Below, in pieces: positions 8,904 to 17,323 of a stretch of 64,000 nucleotides of DNA (the stretch's first letter is position 1; each line of letters starts with the position of its first letter). A program made the translations under genes and the position numbers. Location of the stretch: contig JADJWQ010000001.1 of the NCBI GenBank assembly GCA_016716265.1, forward strand, positions 1,178,001 to 1,242,000, given 5' to 3'. The stretch is from Planctomycetota bacterium (GTDB lineage Bacteria > Planctomycetota > UBA1135 > UBA2386). Below the pieces are notes generated by a model. It was not told the DNA's origin. It ran no database searches and saw nothing but the letters and a program-made list of their open reading frames with translations.

Positions 8904-9788
8904 TCAGCGCGCGAGGCGGCTGGACCATTCGCGAAGCCGTTCCGCGGAAGTGCTGCTTGGATACCGCGTGCGCGCGCGCTCGAGCAACTCGCGCAACACC
9001 TCATCGACGTTGCGGCCCCCATCCGGCACGGGAAGCACTTCGCACGCCTCGCGGATCTGGCGGTTGATCCTCCTCAGCACCTCGAGTTGCCGGACGCATT
9101 CGAGCTGATCCCGAAGCGAGATCTGGGCGTCCCGGATCCTGCGCAGCGCCCCGAACACCTCCTGGTCGGCGGCGAGCCGCACGCAGGTCTGCCGCCAGAG
9201 TCGTGCGAGCCGTGCGATCGACTCGAACCACCGCTCGCGCTGCAGCCTCGCCAGCTCGTCCCCGCCGTCGATCCGCCCGAACGCCCGCGCGACGACGTGC
9301 AACCAGCCGTCGGGCAGCTCCGGCGCGAGCGCCAGCACCGCGAGCGGTGCCACGCAGAGCGAGCTTGCCGCTCCGGGCCCGGGATCGTCAGCCATGAGCT
9401 GCAGCGATGGCGCGCGCAGCGTCCGGAGCCACGCCAGCGTGGCCTGCCGGTAGCGTCGCTCCCCGGCGAGAACCGCGTCGAGCGCGGCGACGACCGTGTC
9501 CGACAGCTGCACGGCCCGCTCCAGGCGCGGATCGGAAGGCCGGTCGTCAGCGGCCGGTGGCTCGGTGAGCAGATCGGTCAGCTCACGCTGCGCATCGCGC
9601 GCGGCCAGCGACGACTCCAGCAGGCACGCGCGCATCGCCTCGCGCTCGCGAAGCCACTCCTCTCCGCGCCGAGCCAGGCCCGCGAGCGACGCGCTGCTAC
9701 CGAGCGTCGCCGGCGGGTCGCCGCCCTGGGCCGCGAGCGTCCCGGCGATCGCGACCGCCACACAGAACGCGTGGACGACGGGGATCAT
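8904..9788 (-). CDS. Secreted helical protein, paralogue of the 7136-8080 product
   Basis: 294 residues from the ATG at 9788; the long upstream extension of this frame is Arg-rich and unlikely to be coding. Residues 1-21 form a signal peptide (FCVAVAIAGTLAAQ). The mature protein is helical with TVVAALDAVLAGE, the same block as in its paralogues at 7136-8080 and 40326-41285. It has many Arg/Leu/Glu heptads, so it is probably a coiled coil. No known family; likely periplasmic. Confidence 0.65.
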   Translation of the reverse strand: MIPVVHAFCVAVAIAGTLAAQGGDPPATLGSSASLAGLARRGEEWLREREAMRACLLESSLAARDAQRELTDLLTEPPAADDRPSDPRLERAVQLSDTVVAALDAVLAGERRYRQATLAWLRTLRAPSLQLMADDPGPGAASSLCVAPLAVLALAPELPDGWLHVVARAFGRIDGGDELARLQRERWFESIARLARLWRQTCVRLAADQEVFGALRRIRDAQISLRDQLECVRQLEVLRRINRQIREACEVLPVPDGGRNVDEVLRELLERARTRYPSSTSAERLREWSSRLAR

Positions 9789-10161
9789 CGGCCACCTACC
9801 GTGGAGGTGCCGGACGGCGTGCGACAAAGCACACCACGGAACGGCCGGAGCTCGCCGAGCAGGCCGGTTCGATCGGATTGCATGTGACGTCCTCCCGCGC
9901 GGGCATGCGAGCGCGCGTCGACACGATCGCGGTCCGGTGGCCCGTCGCTGGGACCGAAAGCGCGTGCACACCGCAGATCTGTTGCCGCCGGCACCGCGCG
10001 CCGGTCCCGACGCAGGGAACGTCGTTTTGCCGGTCGAGGCGTGCTCCCGCTCGCGGAGATGGCCGGCAACGTCGCTTGCTCGGAAGGCCCGCCACGCAGG
10101 GACCCCGCTCGCCGCGACAGATCCGCGGGCACGCCGCCGTTTCACATGGCGAGAGGTGACC
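9789..10161. other. Divergent intergenic region
   Basis: 373 bases between a minus-strand secreted protein gene and plus-strand small membrane protein genes. It should contain promoters in both directions. Long frames crossing it are shadows. I see no clear repeat. Confidence 0.4.
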
Positions 10162-10287
10162 GTGGGACGACTCGATGACCCTGCCGACCCGCAGCCCGGA
10201 CGAGAGGTGCTCCTCGCGAGCCTGATCTCCGGCGTGCTCGTCGCGTTCTCCCTGCTCGTGGCGCTGCGGATCTCCGAGGTTCCGTGA
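10162..10287 (+). CDS. 41-residue single-pass membrane peptide
   Basis: A GTG start at 10162 has a GAGAGG ribosome site five bases upstream. About 15 polar residues precede one strong membrane helix (LLASLISGVLVAFSLLVAL) and a short tail. It is followed 44 bases later by another small membrane protein gene, so the two may form a unit. The function is unknown; size and position next to the secreted helical-protein genes are the only clues. Confidence 0.45.
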   Translation: MGRLDDPADPQPGREVLLASLISGVLVAFSLLVALRISEVP

Positions 10288-10331
10288 CCCCGAGCTGACC
10301 GACCCGAGGACCCCGCCGCGGAGGACTGTCG

Positions 10332-10571
10332 ATGCTTCGCTTGCTGAACTGGCTGCTGCAGCTCGCCACGCGCCTCGTATTGCTCGGCCTGCTCGCCGTG
10401 GTCGTCGTGATCGCATGGCACGTCGCGCCGCCCGAGGCCACCGGCCAGATCCGTGCGCGTGCGCTCCAGCCAGCGGCCGGCGCGCTGCGCTCGCTCGCCG
10501 ACTGGCTCGACCCGCCGGGCGAGCAGGCAATGCGAGATACGCCGCCCCCCGCGGTGGAACCGTCGCGTTGA
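10332..10571 (+). CDS. Small membrane protein, 79 residues
   Basis: The ATG is preceded by GGAGGA about six bases upstream. An N-terminal hydrophobic helix (residues 3-28, LLQLATRLVLLGLLAVVVVIAW) is followed by a Pro/Arg/Ala-rich soluble tail. No family recognised. It lies downstream of the 41-residue membrane peptide gene on the same strand. Confidence 0.55.
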   Translation: MLRLLNWLLQLATRLVLLGLLAVVVVIAWHVAPPEATGQIRARALQPAAGALRSLADWLDPPGEQAMRDTPPPAVEPSR

Positions 10572-10941
10572 ACGATATGCGTCCGCCGGCCGCTCGCCCG
10601 GAGGTGTGCAGCTCAGACGCCGACCGGCACCGGACGCCTACGCCGTTCGCGATATCGCAGCGTTCCACCCGGCGGCAGGCGCGACATCGCCGTGGTCGAC
10701 GTCGTCGCCGAGCTGGCTCGCGGCGAGCCAGCAGGCGTCACCGCCCCGGTGGGAGCCGCCGCACGGCAGCCGGCGGACGACCGTTTACAGGTAGCGTGGG
10801 TCTGGCTTCCGGGGGGTGGGCGCCGCCGTTCCAATGGCGGAACACCGCGAGCCAGGCATCTGGAACGCGTCGCGGCAGTCGCCCGATCGTCGCGGCACCG
10901 CCGGATATCTCCTCTCTCAGCCGGACCGGCCGGCTCGGTGA
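10572..10941. other. Intergenic region between convergent genes
   Basis: 370 bases. A GC-rich hairpin lies at 10919-10935 (six-base stem AGCCGG/CCGGCT, five-base loop) just after the stop of the minus-strand operon. It could help end transcription but lacks a U-run. Otherwise I see nothing. Confidence 0.3.
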
Positions 10942-11478
10942 TCACGGTGTACGGCCCGCCTCGAGCGCGCGGCGGATCGACTCCGCGTAGCGGAGCACGT
11001 CGTCGGGCGCCCAGACCATGTTCCAGGTGTGCGTCCATGGCGCAAGACGGCTGCCGCCGGCGACGTCGAGGGCCCGCGCGACGACGGTCGAGCAGTTCAG
11101 CTCGAGCGTGTCCCACGGCGGCAACGGTCCGGGCACACGGCCGCCATCGAGCGAGAAGCCCATCCACCAGCTCTCGAGGGCGACCTCGTCGAGCCCTTCG
11201 ATGCGGACGACGTGGTCGGGTGGACCGCCCTCCTCCGCAACGTCGTGCAGGTAGGACCGATCGCGGATCGGGCTCACCGAGTACAGGCTCCGCAGGCCCG
11301 ACAGGAGACCCGCGCCCGGCCAGTCGGCGGGGTAGCGGGACGTGAGCTCGGCCGCGCGATACGGGACGCGTCCATACGGCTCCGGCCACCAGCTCACGTA
11401 GGTCGTGCCACAGCGCAGCGCGGCGTGACCCCAGCGGTCGTGCTTGCCACGGAAGGTCCAGATCAGCACTTCGATCAT
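10942..11478 (-). CDS. Papain-like (permuted NlpC/P60-type) protein at end of injection operon
   Basis: 178 residues. A His in GHAAL near residue 18 and a Cys in LNCSTVVARAL near residue 129 are in the order seen in circularly permuted NlpC/P60-papain folds (His first, Cys later). Such enzymes cut peptides or amide bonds, for example in cell-wall peptides or lipids. No signal peptide is visible. The start overlaps the stop of the preceding gene (ATGA), so it is the last gene of the operon resembling a contractile injection system. That position would suit either a toxin payload or a cell-wall-processing accessory. The family assignment rests on motif order only. Confidence 0.55.
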   Translation of the reverse strand: MIEVLIWTFRGKHDRWGHAALRCGTTYVSWWPEPYGRVPYRAAELTSRYPADWPGAGLLSGLRSLYSVSPIRDRSYLHDVAEEGGPPDHVVRIEGLDEVALESWWMGFSLDGGRVPGPLPPWDTLELNCSTVVARALDVAGGSRLAPWTHTWNMVWAPDDVLRYAESIRRALEAGRTP

Positions 11479-12770
11479 CGTGGGTCTCGCTTCTCAGGGT
11501 GCGGGCCGTCGAGCGGGCCGCCGGCCCACGGCGTGTAGAGCGCAGCGTCGTCGAGCTCGAGGCCGTCCGGTGCCTCGATGTGGGTCGCGCCCGGCGCGAC
11601 GTCTGCCAGCCAATGGAACCCATCCCGCTCGAGGCTGCCCAGGAACCGTTCGTCGCGCCGCCGTGCGCCGTCGCGCGGCGCGCCGACGAAGGTGCGGACG
11701 TCGCCCAGCATGACGCGCGCCGCGCCGCGCCAGCGGAGCGCCAGGTGCACGGCTCCGTGCCGCGGCGCGCCCGCGAGGCGGTAGATCCGCGTGGTGCCAC
11801 TCGGGCCGGCACCGATCGGCGCGAGCTCCGCGACACCGAGCCGATCGAACACGCGGCCGTCGTGGTAGAGCCGATCCGGCAGGCGGGTGGGGTCCCCGCC
11901 GACCCCGCGCAGCAGCGCCTCGATCGCCGCCGCGAGCAGCTCGACGCGGTGCAGCGCGGCGGTGCAGCGGGCGTGGAACGGCTCGGCCCGCGGCATCTCG
12001 TGGTGCAGCTGCGCCGGTTCGACGCACCGGATCAACGCGAGGAGCTGGGCGTCGCGCAGCGCGGCCGCCCGGTGCTCGAGGTCGGCAGCGGCGTCGCAGC
12101 ACATCCCGAGCGCGCCGAGCGCCGCTTCGGGATCCCGGTCGGGTGCGAGGTCTCGCATCGCCTGCGCGACGGCCAGCTGAAGGGGCAGCAGCAGGCTGTT
12201 CCAGGTAAGGATCGGTGCGCGCAGCCGGTCGACCCGCGCGGCGAGGCGGAGCAGCAGATCGTCGAGAGCCCGGACCTGCGACAGCGCATCGCGGCGCCAG
12301 CGCTCGTCTGCTTCCGTCGCGTCGAGGCGGTCCGCCGGCACGGGCACCGCGTCGAAGCCCGACGCCGAGAGTACGCCGACGACGAGCTCGCCGTCCTCGT
12401 CGCCTTCACCGTCCGCGAGAAGACGGACGGTCGATTCGCCGCAGGACACCGCGGAGCCGTCGCTGACGGGCATGGCCTGCCAGCCGAGACCCAGCCGCAC
12501 GTCGATGGACTCGCCGTCGACGACGGCGGGCAGCGGCACGTGAACACGGTCCGCGACGTGCAGACGACCGCTCGCCCCGCGCGCGACCAGCCTGCGGACC
12601 AGCAGGCTGCGCCCGTCGTCCTCGCTCTCGAGGACGAGCGCATCCTGACCGAGCAGCGCGGCCGGGCCGCGGATCACGGCGCGGCCGAGGACGTGGTCCA
12701 GCGCCGTCTCGAGGTCGCCGACGAGCGCGGTCGCGCGCGGGTCGATGCGGATGGTCGGTTCGCTGTTCAT
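11475..12770 (-). CDS. Baseplate-associated protein, possibly TssK-like
   Basis: 431 residues from the ATG at 12770, which overlaps the upstream stop (ATGA). The first ~120 residues look beta-rich. A helical middle follows (RALDDLLLRLAARVDRLRAP...LLLPLQLAVAQAM), and the C-terminal ~150 residues are again beta-rich. Length and beta-coil-beta layout recall TssK, the adaptor of type VI baseplates, but I see no decisive motif. It sits directly after the tail-protein-I-like gene. Alternatives are a tail fibre or receptor-binding protein. Confidence 0.45.
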   Translation of the reverse strand: MNSEPTIRIDPRATALVGDLETALDHVLGRAVIRGPAALLGQDALVLESEDDGRSLLVRRLVARGASGRLHVADRVHVPLPAVVDGESIDVRLGLGWQAMPVSDGSAVSCGESTVRLLADGEGDEDGELVVGVLSASGFDAVPVPADRLDATEADERWRRDALSQVRALDDLLLRLAARVDRLRAPILTWNSLLLPLQLAVAQAMRDLAPDRDPEAALGALGMCCDAAADLEHRAAALRDAQLLALIRCVEPAQLHHEMPRAEPFHARCTAALHRVELLAAAIEALLRGVGGDPTRLPDRLYHDGRVFDRLGVAELAPIGAGPSGTTRIYRLAGAPRHGAVHLALRWRGAARVMLGDVRTFVGAPRDGARRRDERFLGSLERDGFHWLADVAPGATHIEAPDGLELDDAALYTPWAGGPLDGPHPEKRDPR

Positions 12771-13333
12771 GCTCCGTCCGCTGCGATCAAGCGCGTGCCA
12801 TGGTCGGTTTCCGGATCGGTGTCGGCTCCCGGGTCGACGTCGACCTCGATCAGGTCGCGATCGTCGAACTCGACGTGGGCCGGCAGCAGCTGTCGAACCA
12901 CCGCGACGACCACCGCGCGGGTCGCAGTGCGGAGCGTGCACACCGTGACGCGGGCCGCCGCGCGCAGCGGGATCCCGAACGGATCCGGCGCGTCGTCGAT
13001 CGCGACCGCCACGAGCCGGACGCCCAGCAGCGCGTCGAGCAGCGCTCGCATCCGCGGCGGACGGCCGCGCAACGCCGCGAGCAGCAACGTGCACAGCCGC
13101 TCCGGCTGCACGATCGCGGTCGCCCCGCCGGCGAGCTCGACGAGGTGGGAGTGCCCCGCCGATGCAGCGATGTAACGGATGGCGTCCGGGTCCGAGTCGT
13201 GCACGACGGATCGGGCCAGCTTCCCGGTCGCCTCCATCCATTGGGAGTCGACGCGGTCGAGCAGCGCACGCAGCAGCGGACCGCCGCGCTCGACGAACGC
13301 CCACGGGAGCGCGCTGGACGGCGGCTCAAACAC
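12767..13333 (-). CDS. Tail protein I-like baseplate component
   Basis: 188 residues. I choose the GTG at 13333 because it has a GGAGGAG site eight bases upstream and overlaps the J-like gene by eight bases. The start SSALPWAFVERGGPLLRALLDRVD resembles tail protein I / gp7-type baseplate wedge proteins, and position just after a J-like protein fits the usual gene order of contractile tails. The end is acidic. It probably joins the baseplate wedge. Confidence 0.45.
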   Translation of the reverse strand: MFEPPSSALPWAFVERGGPLLRALLDRVDSQWMEATGKLARSVVHDSDPDAIRYIAASAGHSHLVELAGGATAIVQPERLCTLLLAALRGRPPRMRALLDALLGVRLVAVAIDDAPDPFGIPLRAAARVTVCTLRTATRAVVVAVVRQLLPAHVEFDDRDLIEVDVDPGADTDPETDHGTRLIAADGA

Positions 13334-14738
13334 GACCGAACTCCTCCAGGTCGAATACCGGCCAGAACGTCGCGTCGGCGCGTCTTGCGTCGGCTCGCGG
13401 TGCATCGGTCCGCGCGCCGTCCACCAGCAGATCGGTGTACGGCCACAGCGGCTCGGCGGGCGTCGGCGCGCGTGGCACGCGGACCGTCGGCGGCCCGGCG
13501 ATCACCGCGACGTCCTCGAGGACGCGATCGGCGAGGAACTGCTGGATCCGGCGGCCGGTCGCCAGACAGAGGTCGAGGGCCGCGGGCAGCGGTAGCCGCA
13601 GCGACGGCGTGAGCACGAGCTGGACCGCACGCCGGCAGCGACCGGCGATGCGCGCCCGCGTCGGTCGGACGGCGCGCACCACGACCGCTGGGAAGCTCGC
13701 TCTCACCAGGTCGCGGAAGTCCGCGGCGACGACAGCGCGTCCATTGTGTCTCGCTTCGGCGGCGACGCGCTGTCGCCAGCCGACGACGTCCTCCGCCGGT
13801 CGGCCGGGAGTGCCGTCGAATGGCTGCACGATCGACAGGCCCGGGAACCGCGGGTCGGCGAACGTGAAGGTGCCCGCGTCGGGTACCTGCTCCTCGCCGA
13901 GGCCGTGCTTCGACGCGGCGCCGAACGGCACTGCGTTGCACCACATCTGCCCCAGGTGCGCCAGCTCCCCCGGTGCGACCCGCAGCCGGATCTCGATCCG
14001 CGGCGCGCCCTGCATCGGCTGCGGCGGCACCACCAGACAACCGCGGTGGTCCAGCGACCAGTCGAGCGCCGCGCCGTCGCCGGACCGGACCGACTCGATG
14101 CGGACCGCGACCGGCGCGGGAAGGTCCCAGACCAACCCCGGGCAGCCGGTGCCCACGGAGAGCTCGACGTTCACCGCCTGCCATCCGTGGACCCCTGCGG
14201 ACGAGGTATCGTTGCCGCCGTCCCGCAGCGCCGCGGTCACGTCCCACACGGACGGGCCGACCGCCTCGATGCGCTCGATCACACGAATCTGCATCGCGCA
14301 CTTCGGGTCCCTGCGAACCGCGGTCCAGCAGCCGTCCGGGGACGTGACCGTGGCGTCGGCCGGGATCACACCGGTCAGGTCCCCGGCGAAGCACAGCAGC
14401 ACCTCGGCCGGTCGTGCGACCCGCGGCGCGCCGTGGAGATCGGTCAGCAGCCGGGTCGTCAGCTCCTCCAGGAGACCGGCGCGCGCCGCGGCGAGCTGCG
14501 ATGCCGCGATCGCCTCGATCGCGCGCACGATCACGAAACCGGGATCGAGCACGTCCGGTCCAGGCGTGTAGGGTGCCGCTCCCGCGGGCGGGGCCGGCGG
14601 CACCGGCTCGCGTCGTTGCATCGCGCGGAGCTGCTGGACGAACAGGGCGTACGCGTGGCGATCCCGCCGACCGTCGCGGCCGCCGTCAGGTGGTTGGGTC
14701 TCCGGACGATCGGACGGCGTCTCGTTCCCGTGGGCCAT
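13326..14738 (-). CDS. Baseplate J-like protein
   Basis: 470 residues. The segment EDVVGWRQRVAAEARHNGRAV followed by AADFRDLVRASFPAVVVRAV matches the core of phage baseplate J / gp6 proteins, where the helix-strand unit builds the wedge ring. A Pro-rich N-terminus and an acidic C-terminus flank it. The gene is two bases from the gp25-like gene upstream and overlaps the tail-protein-I-like gene downstream, the order typical of contractile tails and extracellular injection systems. Confidence 0.55.
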   Translation of the reverse strand: MAHGNETPSDRPETQPPDGGRDGRRDRHAYALFVQQLRAMQRREPVPPAPPAGAAPYTPGPDVLDPGFVIVRAIEAIAASQLAAARAGLLEELTTRLLTDLHGAPRVARPAEVLLCFAGDLTGVIPADATVTSPDGCWTAVRRDPKCAMQIRVIERIEAVGPSVWDVTAALRDGGNDTSSAGVHGWQAVNVELSVGTGCPGLVWDLPAPVAVRIESVRSGDGAALDWSLDHRGCLVVPPQPMQGAPRIEIRLRVAPGELAHLGQMWCNAVPFGAASKHGLGEEQVPDAGTFTFADPRFPGLSIVQPFDGTPGRPAEDVVGWRQRVAAEARHNGRAVVAADFRDLVRASFPAVVVRAVRPTRARIAGRCRRAVQLVLTPSLRLPLPAALDLCLATGRRIQQFLADRVLEDVAVIAGPPTVRVPRAPTPAEPLWPYTDLLVDGARTDAPRADARRADATFWPVFDLEEFGRV

Positions 14739-14740
14739 CG

Positions 14741-15160
14741 TCAGCAGATCTCCGCTGCGGTCAGGTCGAGGCCGAGGCGGGAGTCGCGCTGCTCGATCGG
14801 CACGCGGGCGCGCCAGCCGCCGACACCCGCCGCGGACTCACTCAGGATCACGATCGATCCGCGCACACCGGTCGCGGAGGCCCTCTCGCGCGCGGATCCG
14901 TCGTCGGCCTCGAAGACCGCCCGGATGTCCGGCCGCCCCACCGCGCGGAACAACGCACTGATCCGCGACGCGAGTTCCTCCAGGTCCAGCGCCTCGCGGA
15001 GCTGGTCGCAGGGGTTCGCCAGCTCCAGAAAGCCGGGGAACTCGCCGGGCGCGATGTCGCGGACCATCGCGAGCAGCTGGAGCGCGGCCGCGGACTCCTC
15101 GAACAGCAGGGCCAGGCGCTGGCCCTCGACGTCGAGCGGATAGCGCAGCCAGGATCCCAT
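14741..15160 (-). CDS. Putative gp25-like baseplate wedge protein
   Basis: 139 residues from the ATG at 15160; the upstream extension of the frame is non-coding in character. Size, an alpha/beta layout and position directly before the J-like gene agree with the gp25/GPW wedge protein that links tube and sheath to the baseplate. The usual conserved EPR-type motif is not obvious (the nearest is GRPDIRAVFEA), so the assignment leans on context. Confidence 0.4.
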   Translation of the reverse strand: MGSWLRYPLDVEGQRLALLFEESAAALQLLAMVRDIAPGEFPGFLELANPCDQLREALDLEELASRISALFRAVGRPDIRAVFEADDGSARERASATGVRGSIVILSESAAGVGGWRARVPIEQRDSRLGLDLTAAEIC

Positions 15161-15162
15161 TG

Positions 15163-16485
15163 TCAATGCGCCCTCTCGATCGAGATCCGCCTGGCCGTCC
15201 AGGTCGCCGTGCCGGTGTTCTGCTCGAGCACGTCGCAGTGCGTCGTGACCCGACCGAGCCGGTGCTCGAGGTCGCCCTCGCGCGACAGCTCCAGTCGGGC
15301 GGAGTCGTCCGCGATCACGACGATGTCCCGCTCGAGCCACTCCTTCTTCATCGCGCAGTCGGGCACGGCCGCGCCGAGGTAGACGGCGCGTTCGAATGCG
15401 CCGTCGAAGCCGATCCGCCCGAGATCCCCGACGCCGGGGAGCACCGCGACCAACTGGCGAGCCCCGGCCCGCGGACTGTCGAGCGCAGCGCCGACGGCCA
15501 GGCCATCGTGGCGGGTCAGCGCGACCTCGACGCGGCCGGTCTCGCCGTCGAACCCGGCGACGCGCACCGGCTCGGCGATCGGCGGCCGGCCGCCGACGAC
15601 GTCCTCCCACGGGTAGCCGCCGTGCAGCACGACCTGCCAGCCCGCGTGCTCGTTCCAGCACCGCTCGCGGCCGGTGACGAGGCGCGGACCCGCGCCGAAG
15701 TCGACCCAGTCGCCGGGTCCGATCTCCAGCAGCTCCGGTCCCCCATCGGCACGGAACTCTCCATCCCGCTCGACTGCGGCAATGGCCTCGGCCGCGGCGC
15801 GCAGCTCGCTGAGCGAGGCCGTGTGCACGAGGTGGATCGATCGCGCTGGCCGCATTGCGGCTCCGCTCCGCACGTGTCGCAGCGGGACGCTGCCGTGACC
15901 GTGGGGCATGGCGGTGAGCACGAGCGTCGGGGCGGCCGCGCGACGTGCGGTGGAGGTGCGCGGCTCGATCCGCTCGACGTCGGCCGGCTCGTCCGGGCGG
16001 GCGACCACCGCCCGTTCGCCGACGGCGAGCAGCAGCTGGCCGCCGAGCAGCGCGAGGAAGCGTCCCAGTCGCCAGCCCGACTCGAGGAGCACGACGAACT
16101 CGCGGTGGGTCTCGTCGCAGCGAGACCGTCGCGTCTCCGTCAACTCGATTCCCGGGAGCGATCGGCGGAGCAGCGCGGAGCGCCGCTGGTCGGTCGCGCA
16201 GAACGTCATGGGACCCTGCGCGGCGGCCACTCCCATCGGCGCGGTGATCGTCAGCGTCTCGGTGCTCTCGCTCGTCGCGTCGTCGATCTCGGTGACGACA
16301 CCGCGGACGACGGTGTCCTCGATCGTGACCGTCAGGCTCGAGTCCAACAGTGCCGGTTGAGCGAGTCCCCGGCGCGGGAGCCGCACGGTGATGCGCGGGT
16401 CCTCCCCCGCAGGCTCGACGACACGCACGCTGCTGCAGCGCAGCTCCGTGCCGCAGCACGTCACGGCGGGGCGCAGGTTCGTCAT
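15163..16485 (-). CDS. Putative spike/hub protein (VgrG/gpD-like)
   Basis: 440 residues from the ATG at 16485, overlapping the upstream stop (ATGA). The beta-rich sequence includes ITVRLPRRG near residue 30 and an IDDATSESTETLTITAP block as in gpD/VgrG hub domains. Later a GDWVDFGAG...GRVEVALTRHDGL region may be the OB-fold. The central spike carries the PAAR tip and pierces the target. Length is near that of spike proteins from extracellular injection systems. Assignment is by layout and gene order. Confidence 0.4.
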   Translation of the reverse strand: MTNLRPAVTCCGTELRCSSVRVVEPAGEDPRITVRLPRRGLAQPALLDSSLTVTIEDTVVRGVVTEIDDATSESTETLTITAPMGVAAAQGPMTFCATDQRRSALLRRSLPGIELTETRRSRCDETHREFVVLLESGWRLGRFLALLGGQLLLAVGERAVVARPDEPADVERIEPRTSTARRAAAPTLVLTAMPHGHGSVPLRHVRSGAAMRPARSIHLVHTASLSELRAAAEAIAAVERDGEFRADGGPELLEIGPGDWVDFGAGPRLVTGRERCWNEHAGWQVVLHGGYPWEDVVGGRPPIAEPVRVAGFDGETGRVEVALTRHDGLAVGAALDSPRAGARQLVAVLPGVGDLGRIGFDGAFERAVYLGAAVPDCAMKKEWLERDIVVIADDSARLELSREGDLEHRLGRVTTHCDVLEQNTGTATWTARRISIERAH

Positions 16486-16859
16486 GGGGTGGGCTCCGTA
16501 CCGAGGATGTCGAGCATCGCCGTGCTCGCGTTGGACGCTCCGTCGGCGTCGACCTGCTGGCTCCAGCGGAGCGAGACGATGACGCCGCGGACCATCAGCT
16601 TCTGGGCCTGCGCCCGCAGCTCGACCGGGGTCGACAACATCGACTCGAGCGCCTGGCGGATGGCCGTGGAGTCGCCGTCTTCGTCCGTGAAATGCAGCGC
16701 GATCGTCAGGCGTGTCTCGATCGCCGCACACCGGTGGCCGCCGGTCGCATCGGGGTGCCACACCGGCCGCAGGGCCAGCGCCCAGCCACGGTTGCGCGCA
16801 TCGACCCGCCCGCTCGCCGCGAGCGACTTCAGCACGATCCGATCCTGGTGGTCCGCCAT
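16482..16859 (-). CDS. Conserved-position protein of the injection operon, unassigned
   Basis: 125 residues, ATG at 16859. It overlaps the spike-like gene by ATGA, so the two are translated together. Alpha/beta composition with a segment VRGVIVSLRWSQQVDADGA. It lies between tube and spike genes, where other systems place a LysM adaptor or tube-initiator. I see no LysM motif. Function unknown. Confidence 0.55.
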   Translation of the reverse strand: MADHQDRIVLKSLAASGRVDARNRGWALALRPVWHPDATGGHRCAAIETRLTIALHFTDEDGDSTAIRQALESMLSTPVELRAQAQKLMVRGVIVSLRWSQQVDADGASNASTAMLDILGTEPTP

Positions 16860-16909
16860 CGTCTCGACCCGCTCGGCTCCGGCGACGGAAGGTGGCGCGC
16901 GACTCCGCG

Positions 16910-17320
16910 TCAGTCGTTGTGGGTCACGCTCCCGACGACCGCCATCAGCTCCTCGACCGGCTGCGCGTGCCCGTCGTGCCGCCGCTGGACCACCGAGGTG
17001 AACCGCACGTTGGTCAGCTCGGTCGTGGTCAGGGGCTTGTCGTCGTCGACCGCCAGCCAGCGGATCGTGATGGTGCGGTCCTTCCGCATCTGCTCCCGGT
17101 CCTTCCCGATCTCGCGCAACGCCGGGTTCCGCGTGATCGGGAACACCATGCGCAGCGAGGTCGGACGGTAGGCGACGAACGGACCGATCGCCGCGCCATT
17201 GTCGGCCGGCGGGCCATAGACGATCTGGTTGCCGATCTCGAGCTGGATGACGGGCGGGAGCTCCTCGCCGTCGAGGGTCACGATGGCGCGTTGCGCCGAG
17301 ATGTCACGGGTGTCTGCCAT
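16910..17320 (-). CDS. Putative inner tube protein
   Basis: 136 residues, beta-rich, starting three bases after the sheath-like gene ends. Immediately downstream of the sheath and at this size (tube proteins are about 140-170 residues), it is the best tube candidate. The segments AIVTLDGEELPPVIQLEIG and TELTNVRFTSVV suit the beta-barrel of tail tubes. Only one such gene is visible, whereas many extracellular injection systems have two or more. Confidence 0.45.
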   Translation of the reverse strand: MADTRDISAQRAIVTLDGEELPPVIQLEIGNQIVYGPPADNGAAIGPFVAYRPTSLRMVFPITRNPALREIGKDREQMRKDRTITIRWLAVDDDKPLTTTELTNVRFTSVVQRRHDGHAQPVEELMAVVGSVTHND

Positions 17321-17323
17321 TGT

